Assembly (NCBI GenBank): GCA_041855445.1
Contig: JBHAEG010000050.1
Coordinates: 1-14,599 of the forward strand
Source of the DNA: Faucicola sp041855445
GTDB taxonomy: Bacteria > Pseudomonadota > Gammaproteobacteria > Pseudomonadales > Moraxellaceae
Direction: 5' to 3'
DNA length: 14,599 bases
The notes below the pieces were generated by a model. It ran no database searches, was not told the origin of the DNA, and saw only the letters and a list, made by a program, of their open reading frames with translations. Position 1 is the stretch's first letter, and the number at the start of each line of letters is the position of its first letter. The position numbers were made by a program, and so were the translations under genes. This document shows, one piece after another, positions 1-5,673 of this stretch.

Positions 1-1
1 A

Positions 2-220
2 GGTTGTCGTTTTGAAATAGTAAATGAACGATACACTACACAAACTTGCTCGTGTTGCGGTCAAATTGACAGCAATAGTCCGAAAGGTAGAGCAGGTCTT
101 GGAATAAGAGAATGGACTTGTGCAAAGTGTGGCACACAGCATGATAGAGATATCAGTGCTAACAAGAACATTCTTGCGGTCGGGCTTGACCGTCTTGCAG
201 AAGGAATTCCCTCGCTTTAG
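2..220 (+). CDS. tnpB: TnpB/OrfB-type RNA-guided nuclease, C-terminal fragment
   Basis: Only the last 72 codons are present; the open frame continues off the left edge. The fragment holds a four-cysteine zinc ribbon: CSCCG at residues 16-20 of the fragment, then CAKCG about 25 residues later. HDRDISANKNIL follows, the conserved block carrying the third RuvC catalytic Asp of TnpB (OrfB zinc-ribbon family). TnpB proteins are RNA-guided DNA endonucleases encoded by IS200/IS605 elements and are the ancestors of Cas12. The protein ends IPSL-stop, with the stop codon inside the right-end hairpin, as is usual in this family. Whether the full gene is intact cannot be judged from this window. Confidence 0.9.
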   Translation, partial: GCRFEIVNERYTTQTCSCCGQIDSNSPKGRAGLGIREWTCAKCGTQHDRDISANKNILAVGLDRLAEGIPSL

Positions 221-223
221 GGA
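208..223 (+). repeat. Subterminal hairpin of the IS200/IS605 right end
   Basis: TCCCT (208-212) pairs with AGGGA (219-223) around a six-base loop, overlapping the tnpB stop codon. In this family such hairpins are the TnpA recognition structure, and they also fall in the 3' part of the omega RNA that guides TnpB. The stem is seen directly; both roles are inferred from the family. Confidence 0.6.
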
Positions 224-247
224 GGGGAGGAAGTCAAGCTACAATCA

Positions 248-256
248 TGCTATATT
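248..256 (+). promoter_or_regulatory. Candidate extended -10 promoter for the gene at 338
   Basis: TGCTATATT reads as an extended -10 element (TGn followed by TATATT). It lies about 11 bases outside the predicted edge of the insertion element, so any -35 region would lie in or beside the element end. It is the only good -10 in the 100 bases before the gene. Sequence resemblance only. Confidence 0.35.
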
Positions 257-295
257 TTAATCGCTTAAAATAAATCCTAGTTTTTAGCGGATTAA
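257..295. repeat. Imperfect inverted repeat upstream of the 338 gene
   Basis: TTAATC (257-262) pairs with GATTAA (290-295). After a bulged G, GCT pairs with AGC, and after one mismatch AAAA (267-270) pairs with TTTT (281-284). The loop is about 10 bases. It could be a 5' leader structure, a weak terminator for transcription leaving the insertion element, or simple AT-rich self-complementarity. It lies outside the likely element end at 237. Confidence 0.4.
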
Positions 296-337
296 TCATC
301 ATTTCTCAAATAATAATAGTAATATTGGTGAAAAATA

Positions 338-967
338 ATGAAACGTTTATCTCAATTTTTGATTATTGGATTATCTATCGGCTGTAGTTTACAAGCAATG
401 GCAACCGTAGGTGGCGACAGTCCATTAGAATTTTTAGGTTATGAGCCAAACGAACAAAAAGTGTTTATATTACGGCGTTTTTTAGATGAAACAGGGCAAT
501 TACCGCAATTATATTATTATGATTTTAAAGCTAAAAATAAGCAAAAATTAATTGAAGTCAATTCAATATATAAACACCCTAAAACAGGAAAAATTGATAA
601 ACATGCAATTTTAGAAGATTGGTTTGATAAGCGTTTAAAAACTTTAACTAAACGCTTAACACCGCTACAAGCGGTAAAACCAGCCAATATCTCTTTAAAT
701 ATCATTTCAAATACAACACAAACCGTGCGTGATGAATATATGTACACAGATGCAGGCACAGTCACACGTTACCAATATAATTATAATTTATCTTCAAACG
801 GTTATCATAGTACCCCGCAAACAGCCTATACCTTCTCAACAGGATTATCAGTCAGTCAAGCGTTTATTGTGCCTAAACAAAATGCGATAGTGGCTAGTGT
901 CAAATATCAGTTTACCCATTTTGAGGGAGGGTATTATCAAGAAGATGCGGTGTTATTAACCAAATGA
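338..967 (+). CDS. Unrecognised exported protein
   Basis: A 209-residue protein whose family I do not recognise. The N-terminus (MKRLSQFLIIGLSIGCSLQAMA) is a typical Sec signal peptide with an AMA signal-peptidase I site after residue 22. A lipoprotein reading at Cys16 is possible but the lipobox is poor. The mature part is rich in Tyr, Gln, Asn and Lys, has no further membrane segment, and ends in a stretch of alternating hydrophobic residues (VSQAFIVPKQNAIVASVKYQF) that could form beta strands. GGTGA about seven bases before the ATG serves as ribosome binding site. The gene stands alone between the insertion element and the convergent secB operon. A periplasmic location is inferred; no function can be proposed. 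Confidence 0.75.
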   Translation: MKRLSQFLIIGLSIGCSLQAMATVGGDSPLEFLGYEPNEQKVFILRRFLDETGQLPQLYYYDFKAKNKQKLIEVNSIYKHPKTGKIDKHAILEDWFDKRLKTLTKRLTPLQAVKPANISLNIISNTTQTVRDEYMYTDAGTVTRYQYNYNLSSNGYHSTPQTAYTFSTGLSVSQAFIVPKQNAIVASVKYQFTHFEGGYYQEDAVLLTK

Positions 968-993
968 TAAAATATATAATTTAAAAGACAAAA

Positions 994-1023
994 AAAAGAG
1001 TAAATCCAGAAATTCACTCTTTT
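994..1023. terminator. Two-way rho-independent terminator
   Basis: AAAAGAGT (994-1001) pairs with ACTCTTTT (1016-1023). AAT/ATT (1003-1005/1012-1014) pair inside a mismatch, and the loop is about six bases. It lies between the convergent 338 gene and secB. Read on the minus strand the stem is followed by a run of seven T (997-991), giving a good terminator for the secB operon. Read on the plus strand the T run is part of the stem. Confidence 0.75.
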
Positions 1024-1048
1024 ATCATCTGAGAAAATAACGCAAAAA

Positions 1049-1492
1049 TTAAGCGTTACCTTCTTCAACTTGTTGCACGCTTTGAGCGTATGCTTGGTCA
1101 AAATTCACAGGTGCTAACAATAGTTGTGGGAAGCTACCACGAGTAACGATGTCGCTAATCACTTCACGGGCATAAGGGAATAACACATTTGGACAGTATG
1201 CCCCCAAAATTGCTCCTAATTGGTCTTCAGGGATATTTTTCATCATGAAAATACCAGCCTGATGTACTTCAGCGATAAATGCCGTTTCACCTGCATTATT
1301 TGCGGTTACACTCACAGTTAAAACGATTTGATAATGGTCTTCATCAAGTTTTTCAGCATTGCTTGATAAATTAATATCTAACTCTGGTTGCCATTCACGC
1401 GTAAACACTTGAGCACCTGGAACCTCTAAAGACATATCTTTCACATAAATACGTTCAAGTGCTAATTGTGGTAGGGCTTGTTCTTCTGCCAT
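1049..1492 (-). CDS. secB: Protein-export chaperone SecB
   Basis: A 147-residue protein of normal SecB length. SecB is a cytosolic homotetramer that keeps envelope precursor proteins unfolded and hands them to SecA at the Sec translocase. Recognisable blocks are PQLALERIYVKDMSLEVPGA near residues 8-27, the middle segment ETAFIAEVHQAGIF, and the diagnostic LGAYCPNVLFPYAREVISD followed by GSFPQLLLAPVNF toward the end. The C-terminal tail is short and acidic, as in other SecB proteins, where it helps contact SecA. GAGGAG about six bases before the ATG is a strong ribosome binding site. It is the last gene of the rhodanese-grxC-secB set, 48 bases after grxC, with a terminator just downstream. Confidence 0.97.
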   Translation of the reverse strand: MAEEQALPQLALERIYVKDMSLEVPGAQVFTREWQPELDINLSSNAEKLDEDHYQIVLTVSVTANNAGETAFIAEVHQAGIFMMKNIPEDQLGAILGAYCPNVLFPYAREVISDIVTRGSFPQLLLAPVNFDQAYAQSVQQVEEGNA

Positions 1493-1540
1493 GACTTTCT
1501 CCTCAAAAACAGAATTGTCTATTGTAAAAAATAAAAAAAA

Positions 1541-1804
1541 TTAACCAGCTAATAGCGTATCTAATTTGCCTTCACGCTCTAACGCTGATAATTGGTCAAA
1601 ACCACCAACAAACGTATCACCAATAAAAATCTGTGGTACGGTACGATAATTGTTAGTTTTTTGAGCCAACGCCTGACGCTCTTCAGGTTTTAAATCAAAC
1701 ATACTGACTTCTTGATAATCTACCCCTTTGTTTTTTAACAAAGTTTTTGCTTGAACACAATAAGGGCAGACAGGTGTTGTATAAATAGTAACAGAAACTG
1801 CCAT
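1541..1804 (-). CDS. grxC: Glutaredoxin 3 (GrxC type)
   Basis: An 87-residue dithiol glutaredoxin, a small cytosolic thiol-disulfide oxidoreductase that uses glutathione to reduce protein disulfides and glutathione mixed disulfides. The active site CPYC is at residues 13-16. The cis-proline motif TVP is at 55-57, and the glutathione-binding GGFD is at 67-70. The length matches bacterial GrxC (about 83 residues). AGGA eight bases before the ATG is the likely ribosome binding site. It lies between the rhodanese gene (103 bases upstream) and secB (48 bases downstream), the same order as in enterobacteria. A good promoter of its own is present in the upstream gap, so grxC-secB may be transcribed separately from the rhodanese. 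Confidence 0.96.
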   Translation of the reverse strand: MAVSVTIYTTPVCPYCVQAKTLLKNKGVDYQEVSMFDLKPEERQALAQKTNNYRTVPQIFIGDTFVGGFDQLSALEREGKLDTLLAG

Positions 1805-1836
1805 ACAAATTTCCTATGAAAAATTAAATACTTGCT

Positions 1837-1866
1837 ATTGTATGGGGTGTTTTTGCATAAAATCAA
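1837..1866 (-). promoter_or_regulatory. Candidate sigma-70 promoter for grxC-secB
   Basis: On the minus strand, TTGATT (1866-1861) and TACAAT (1842-1837) are separated by 18 bases and lie about 33 bases before the grxC start codon. Both hexamers are close to consensus. Sequence resemblance only. Confidence 0.5.
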
Positions 1867-1907
1867 TCATCTTATGAATTTTTCTGATAAAAGGTTGCTT
1901 TTTTCTG

Positions 1908-2336
1908 CTACTTTGTTTTACCAGACACCGTTTTTTCTGTGACTAAAGGTAAGCCTGACGCTTGCCAATTACCTATCCCACCTTCTAAACGATAAACATT
2001 ATCTTTTGCAATCATCGCCACCGCCGTGCCAGCCGTCATACCCATCTGACAGATGATAATAATTGGCTGTTGAATTTGGCGTAATCGCTCCAGATGGTCT
2101 TTAAGTTCAGTAAAAGGAATATTTTGACTGCCTTTAATATAGCCTTTTTCAAACTCTTTTTTTGGACGGATATCAATCAGTTGGGCATTTTCATTATTGA
2201 CCATCAAACCTAAATTGTTAGGACTGATTTTTTTACCGCCACGTTTGGTTTCTAGGGTAAAAAATAGCACAATCAATACGCCCATAATTGCAAATAAAAC
2301 TGGGTGATTGCCCATAAACTCAAACCAACGTTCCAA
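1908..2336 (-). CDS. yibN: Membrane-anchored rhodanese-like sulfurtransferase (YibN type)
   Basis: A 142-residue protein. Residues 11-28 form one hydrophobic membrane segment (HPVLFAIMGVLIVLFF), followed by a basic stretch and a single rhodanese domain. The domain includes AQLIDIRPKKEFEKGYIKGS (51-70) and the active-site loop ICQMGMTAG with the persulfide-carrying Cys96. The domain probably faces the cytosol; its sulfur acceptor is unknown. Start choice: position 2336 is a TTG codon, with GGAGG six bases upstream. The first ATG is codon 8 and has no ribosome binding site at a useful distance. The TTG start also gives the short N-terminal lead before the membrane segment known from E. coli YibN. 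It is first in the set with grxC and secB. Confidence 0.9.
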   Translation of the reverse strand: MERWFEFMGNHPVLFAIMGVLIVLFFTLETKRGGKKISPNNLGLMVNNENAQLIDIRPKKEFEKGYIKGSQNIPFTELKDHLERLRQIQQPIIIICQMGMTAGTAVAMIAKDNVYRLEGGIGNWQASGLPLVTEKTVSGKTK

Positions 2337-2428
2337 ATGAAACCTCCATCGTCAATAAAATCATCAGAGCCTAGATTAAAAAATATTTAGATATGACAAA
2401 AATACTGGCATAAATTGTCAAAGCGTCC

Positions 2429-2434
2429 ATTATA
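2429..2434 (-). promoter_or_regulatory. Candidate -10 box for the rhodanese gene
   Basis: A perfect TATAAT on the minus strand, about 93 bases before the TTG start codon, with no convincing -35 at 16-18 bases. A TTGACA (2421-2416) lies slightly downstream but has no good -10 partner. The gap 2337-2469 also holds TGACA (2394-2398) and TGTCA (2416-2420) as a spaced inverted pair, which could be chance. Confidence 0.3.
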
Positions 2435-2469
2435 TCGCCAACTTAATAAAAATGCACCTTTTAACAGAA

Positions 2470-3540
2470 CTAAAAATCCTTCTGGTCAGTTTCTGTTTGT
2501 AAAGTAACTAAACTTTCTACCCGTCTTGCGAGAATATCCCCGTCTTGTACCGCCTGCCACATTGCACAGCCTTTACTATTAACTTGATGATTACAATCAC
2601 GAAATTTACATTGACCTTGTAACGGTGATAACTCTATAAATCCCGCTAATATATCTTCCGTTGTCAAATGCCAAAGTCCATATTCTCGAATACCTGGTGT
2701 GTCAATAATTGCCCCTTGCTCTAAATCAGACGGTTTAAAAGGTAACAATCGACTTGTTGTTGTCGTATGTTGTCCTAATTGCGAAATTGTAGAAATTGTA
2801 TTGACAGACTGTTGGGCGTTTGGCAGTAATTGATTGATTAAACTACTTTTTCCAACGCCAGATTGCCCTGCAAAAATGACTGTTTTATTTGTAATAATTG
2901 CTTTTAATTCTGATAAATCAGCTAAAGATTGAGTCATTAACGTTGCATAACCTAATTGTTGATAATCTTGTAATAATTGTTGAACATTATCAAATTGAGC
3001 ATCATTGAGTAAATCAGATTTATTTAATATTAACAATGGCTTTACATGACTATGATGACACACCACCAAATAACGGTCAATTAATTGGGCTGATGGGGCT
3101 GGCAATGGTGCAAAAACAATCGCTAAAATATCTACATTGCTGGCAACTGGCTTTAATTTATGATAGCGGTCAGGACGAAAAATTACATTTTTTCGGTCGT
3201 AGATTGCTTCAATGCGTCCTAATCCTGTATTTGGGTCAGCCAAAAATCGTACTTTATCACCTGTGGCAATTAATGGTAAGTTTGTGCGAGTATGACATCG
3301 CCAAATGCTATGTAATTCAATGGGTTGCCAAAACGGTTCGGGTTCATTAGCATGAGCAATGGGAGGTGTTGGCAAATGTTCTGGCAAACTGGTCACTTGA
3401 ACATCTAGCTGTTTTCCATAATTTGCAATCACAATACCATTCATTAATTGATTATTATCAATAGTTTGTTGATTTTTTTGCTGTTTTTCAATACGGCGAG
3501 TTTGTTGATGAGTAAGTTTGCGTTTGCGAATTAGTGCCAT
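2470..3540 (-). CDS. rsgA: Small-ribosomal-subunit biogenesis GTPase RsgA
   Basis: A 356-residue circularly permuted GTPase that acts late in 30S subunit maturation, with GTPase activity stimulated by the subunit. In order: a basic N-terminal tail (1-25), an OB-fold (about 33-115), then the GTPase domain. There the G4 motif NKSD (173-176) comes before the P-loop GQSGVGKS (225-232) and G3 DTPG (280-283), the permuted order that defines the family. The C-terminal zinc site is visible as C311, C316, H318 and C325. The start codon has no good Shine-Dalgarno sequence, but the N-terminus (MALIRKRKLTHQQTRRI) matches the usual basic start of RsgA. It is divergent from orn, as in E. coli. Confidence 0.96.
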   Translation of the reverse strand: MALIRKRKLTHQQTRRIEKQQKNQQTIDNNQLMNGIVIANYGKQLDVQVTSLPEHLPTPPIAHANEPEPFWQPIELHSIWRCHTRTNLPLIATGDKVRFLADPNTGLGRIEAIYDRKNVIFRPDRYHKLKPVASNVDILAIVFAPLPAPSAQLIDRYLVVCHHSHVKPLLILNKSDLLNDAQFDNVQQLLQDYQQLGYATLMTQSLADLSELKAIITNKTVIFAGQSGVGKSSLINQLLPNAQQSVNTISTISQLGQHTTTTSRLLPFKPSDLEQGAIIDTPGIREYGLWHLTTEDILAGFIELSPLQGQCKFRDCNHQVNSKGCAMWQAVQDGDILARRVESLVTLQTETDQKDF

Positions 3541-3608
3541 AAATTAACCAACGTAGCGACTTTGCAAGAAATTTTATAAAAGAAAAAGCGTATTTTAGCC
3601 GAAAAATC

Positions 3609-3617
3609 TGTTAAGAT
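3609..3617 (+). promoter_or_regulatory. Candidate extended -10 promoter for orn
   Basis: TGTTAAGAT has the extended -10 form TGn-TAAGAT and lies 42 bases before the orn start codon. No clear -35 is present. The same form precedes glnS, pgk and the hydrolase gene. Confidence 0.45.
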
Positions 3618-3659
3618 GACAAACTATTTTCGTTTTTATGATATATATTGAGGCAGACA

Positions 3660-4211
3660 ATGGCAATTGATAAAAAAAATCTAATCTGGATTGACCTAGA
3701 AATGACAGGTTTGGATACCCAAAATGACACTATTATTGAAATAGCAACCATTATCACTGATAGTCAATTAAATATTTTAGCAGAAGGTCCTGTTTTTGCG
3801 ATTTATACCCCTGATAGAATATTAAATGGTATGGACGATTGGAACAAAAATCAGCATGGACAATCAGGATTGATTGACCGAGTTAGACGCAGTCAAACGA
3901 CATTAGCACAAGCAGAACAAGAAACCATTGCATTTTTATCAAAATATGTTGAAGCTAAACGTTCGCCAATGTGTGGAAATTCAATTTGCCAAGACCGCCG
4001 ATTTTTAGCTAGACAAATGCCTGATTTAGAAAAATTTTTTCACTACCGTAATTTAGATGTTTCTTCAGTAAAAGAACTATGTTTTCGTTGGCGACCTGAT
4101 ATTTTAGATAGCTTTGAGAAAAAAGGAACGCATTTAGCATTAGATGATATTCGTGACTCTATTCGTGAATTACGTCACTATCAGCAACATTTTTTTAAAT
4201 TGAATGATTAA
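3660..4211 (+). CDS. orn: Oligoribonuclease
   Basis: A 183-residue DEDDh 3'-5' exoribonuclease. Orn is a homodimer that degrades the shortest RNAs, especially dinucleotides, including the pGpG left by cyclic-di-GMP breakdown. All five catalytic residues are visible at the numbering used for E. coli: D12 and E14 (WIDLEMTGLD), D112 (CQDRRFL), H158 and D163 (HLALDDIRDSIREL). The start is the ATG at 3660, with GAGG six bases upstream. A longer in-frame reading from a TTG at 3648 would place the start inside the ribosome binding site region and is not preferred. The gene is divergent from rsgA, and its last 17 bases overlap the convergent lpxH. Confidence 0.97.
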   Translation: MAIDKKNLIWIDLEMTGLDTQNDTIIEIATIITDSQLNILAEGPVFAIYTPDRILNGMDDWNKNQHGQSGLIDRVRRSQTTLAQAEQETIAFLSKYVEAKRSPMCGNSICQDRRFLARQMPDLEKFFHYRNLDVSSVKELCFRWRPDILDSFEKKGTHLALDDIRDSIRELRHYQQHFFKLND

Positions 4212-4983
4212 ATTCTATTAAGTTAAACTGATGATTTAATGTAGAAAATATAGCAATTTGAGCTGAAACTTGCCAAGAATTGACCCGCCAATCGCCTAAA
4301 ACTATCCGTTGTTTGCCATTCACATCATGAATGGCTGGACGGTGGGTGTGTCCATGAATTAATCCATCAACTGATAGTAATGCTTGATTGACTGCTTTTG
4401 GATTTACGTCCATAATTTCTAATGTTTTTTTCGCATTGTCCATTTGACTTTTTTTGCGTAAATTTTCTGCGATTTCTTGGCGTTTTGTTAAAGATTGTGA
4501 TAATAAAATTTTTTTGCTGATTGGATTTTGAATAACTCGGCGAAACCATTGATATTTTTTATCATCTGTACATAATTTATCGCCATGTTCTAAGCGATAA
4601 TATTTATTATTTATAGCTAAAATAAATGGTTCATCAATCAGTTTTGCATGAAATAATGAACAAAACTCTTGCCCAAGTAAAAAATCTCGATTTCCTCGCA
4701 TTACGAAAATTTGACACGATGTTAATTGTTGTAATTGATAAATTAAAGGATAAAGCCATGCTTGATAATCTGGCGTTTGTGCGATGTCATCACCGAGCCA
4801 TGCCTCAAACCAATCCCCTAAAATAAATAGTTGGGATAAATGTGGTAATTGTTGTAATTTATGTAATAATGCCAAAAAAGCCTGCAATAAGGCAGGCTCA
4901 GTTGGACTTAAATGCAAATCGCTTATTATAATAGTATGAATATTATCAGCATGATAAGCGACAAAATTATCAAATTTCTGCAT
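4195..4983 (-). CDS. lpxH: UDP-2,3-diacylglucosamine pyrophosphohydrolase LpxH
   Basis: A 262-residue calcineurin-like metallophosphoesterase. LpxH cleaves UDP-2,3-diacylglucosamine to lipid X and UMP, the fourth step of lipid A synthesis, at the cytosolic face of the inner membrane. The metal-binding motifs are DLHL (22-25), GDWFEAW (56-62), GNRD (97-100), EHGD (132-135) and HGHTHRP (210-216). The DLHL motif sits about 15 residues later than in E. coli LpxH, so the N-terminus is slightly extended; no later ATG, GTG or TTG offers a shorter start. The ribosome binding site is weak and the ATG follows the ppiB stop by eight bases, so translation may depend on coupling to ppiB. The 3' end overlaps orn by 17 bases. 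Confidence 0.95.
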   Translation of the reverse strand: MQKFDNFVAYHADNIHTIIISDLHLSPTEPALLQAFLALLHKLQQLPHLSQLFILGDWFEAWLGDDIAQTPDYQAWLYPLIYQLQQLTSCQIFVMRGNRDFLLGQEFCSLFHAKLIDEPFILAINNKYYRLEHGDKLCTDDKKYQWFRRVIQNPISKKILLSQSLTKRQEIAENLRKKSQMDNAKKTLEIMDVNPKAVNQALLSVDGLIHGHTHRPAIHDVNGKQRIVLGDWRVNSWQVSAQIAIFSTLNHQFNLIEFNHSI

Positions 4984-4991
4984 GAAAAGGT

Positions 4992-5501
4992 TTATTTCTC
5001 AATAACTTTTGCATGAATAATCACCACAGGTGTGGTCGGAACGTCAGCGTGCATACCATAACGACCAGTTGGCACACCTTTGATTTTATTGATAACATCT
5101 AAACCTTGAGTGACTTTGCCAAAAACAGCATAACCCCAACCTTGCATTGTTTTGCTAGAATGATTTAAAAAACTATTGTCTTTTACATTAATAAAAAATT
5201 GTCCAGTTGCTGAGTGTGGGTCAGATGTACGAGCCATCGCAATTGTACCAACATCATTACGCAAACCATTATCTGCTTCGTTTTCAATTGGGGCAGATGT
5301 GGCTTTTTCTTTCATATTTGCGTCAAAACCACCACCTTGTATCATAAATCCATCAATCACACGATGAAAAATTGTACCGTCATAGTGACCTTTTTTTACA
5401 TAATTTAAAAAATTTTCAACGGTTTTAGGGGCTTTTTCTGCATTTAATTCAATTACAATATTGCCCATCGTAGTTTCAAACTCAACATATGGCATATCCA
5501 T
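4992..5501 (-). CDS. ppiB: Cytosolic peptidyl-prolyl cis-trans isomerase B (cyclophilin)
   Basis: A 169-residue cyclophilin that catalyses cis-trans isomerisation of Xaa-Pro bonds. It has no signal peptide, so it is the cytosolic PpiB type. Signature blocks are TIFHRVIDGFMIQGGGFD (catalytic Arg in FHRV), MARTSDPHSATGQFFINVKD, and WGYAVFGKVTQGLDVINKIKGVPTGR. These closely follow E. coli PpiB. The start is the ATG at 5501, with GGAG six bases upstream. An in-frame TTG at 5516 would lie upstream of the ribosome binding site and is rejected. It heads a two-gene set with lpxH, a pairing also found in E. coli, and has a good promoter of its own. Confidence 0.96.
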   Translation of the reverse strand: MDMPYVEFETTMGNIVIELNAEKAPKTVENFLNYVKKGHYDGTIFHRVIDGFMIQGGGFDANMKEKATSAPIENEADNGLRNDVGTIAMARTSDPHSATGQFFINVKDNSFLNHSSKTMQGWGYAVFGKVTQGLDVINKIKGVPTGRYGMHADVPTTPVVIIHAKVIEK

Positions 5502-5533
5502 AGATAACTCCAACAAGTGACCAAAATCGTGTC

Positions 5534-5562
5534 ATTATCCCCTGAATTTTCGTTGGTTTCAA
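5534..5562 (-). promoter_or_regulatory. Sigma-70 promoter for ppiB-lpxH
   Basis: On the minus strand, TTGAAA (5562-5557) and GATAAT (5539-5534) are separated by exactly 17 bases and lie about 32 bases before the ppiB start. It is the best -35/-10 pair in the window. Confidence 0.65.
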
Positions 5563-5620
5563 TGTTTTTCATAAAAATTGTGAAAAAATATGTTTTTGTT
5601 CTGCCATTGTTTGTAAAAAC

Positions 5621-5629
5621 TGTTAAAAT
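5621..5629 (+). promoter_or_regulatory. Candidate extended -10 promoter for glnS
   Basis: TGTTAAAAT is an extended -10 element (TGn-TAAAAT) 44 bases before the glnS start codon, with no good -35. The same nine bases precede pgk at 9402-9410. Confidence 0.5.
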
Positions 5630-5673
5630 AGAAAGAAATGTTTGTAAATAATTGAACTGCTTGAGGGCTTAAA

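Larger units (their letters stand above)
1..237 (+). mobile_element. Right end of an IS200/IS605-family element (partial)
   Basis: The window opens inside the 3' part of a TnpB-type gene. A short G/C-rich hairpin (208-223) overlaps its stop codon and is followed by GGAAGTCAA. IS200/IS605 elements lack terminal inverted repeats and end in subterminal hairpins that TnpA recognises. The right cleavage site of the related IS608 is TCAA, so TCAA at 234-237 is the best guess for the element's edge; that boundary is inferred. The left end, and any tnpA gene, lie outside the window. Confidence 0.75.

Noticed and set aside
3036..3350. 104-codon plus-strand open frame inside rsgA
   Set aside because: It lies antisense to the OB and GTPase regions of a complete RsgA and has no supporting signals.
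3648..3659. TTG start four codons upstream for orn
   Set aside because: It overlaps the ribosome binding site itself. The ATG at 3660 has correct spacing and gives the catalytic-residue numbering of E. coli Orn.
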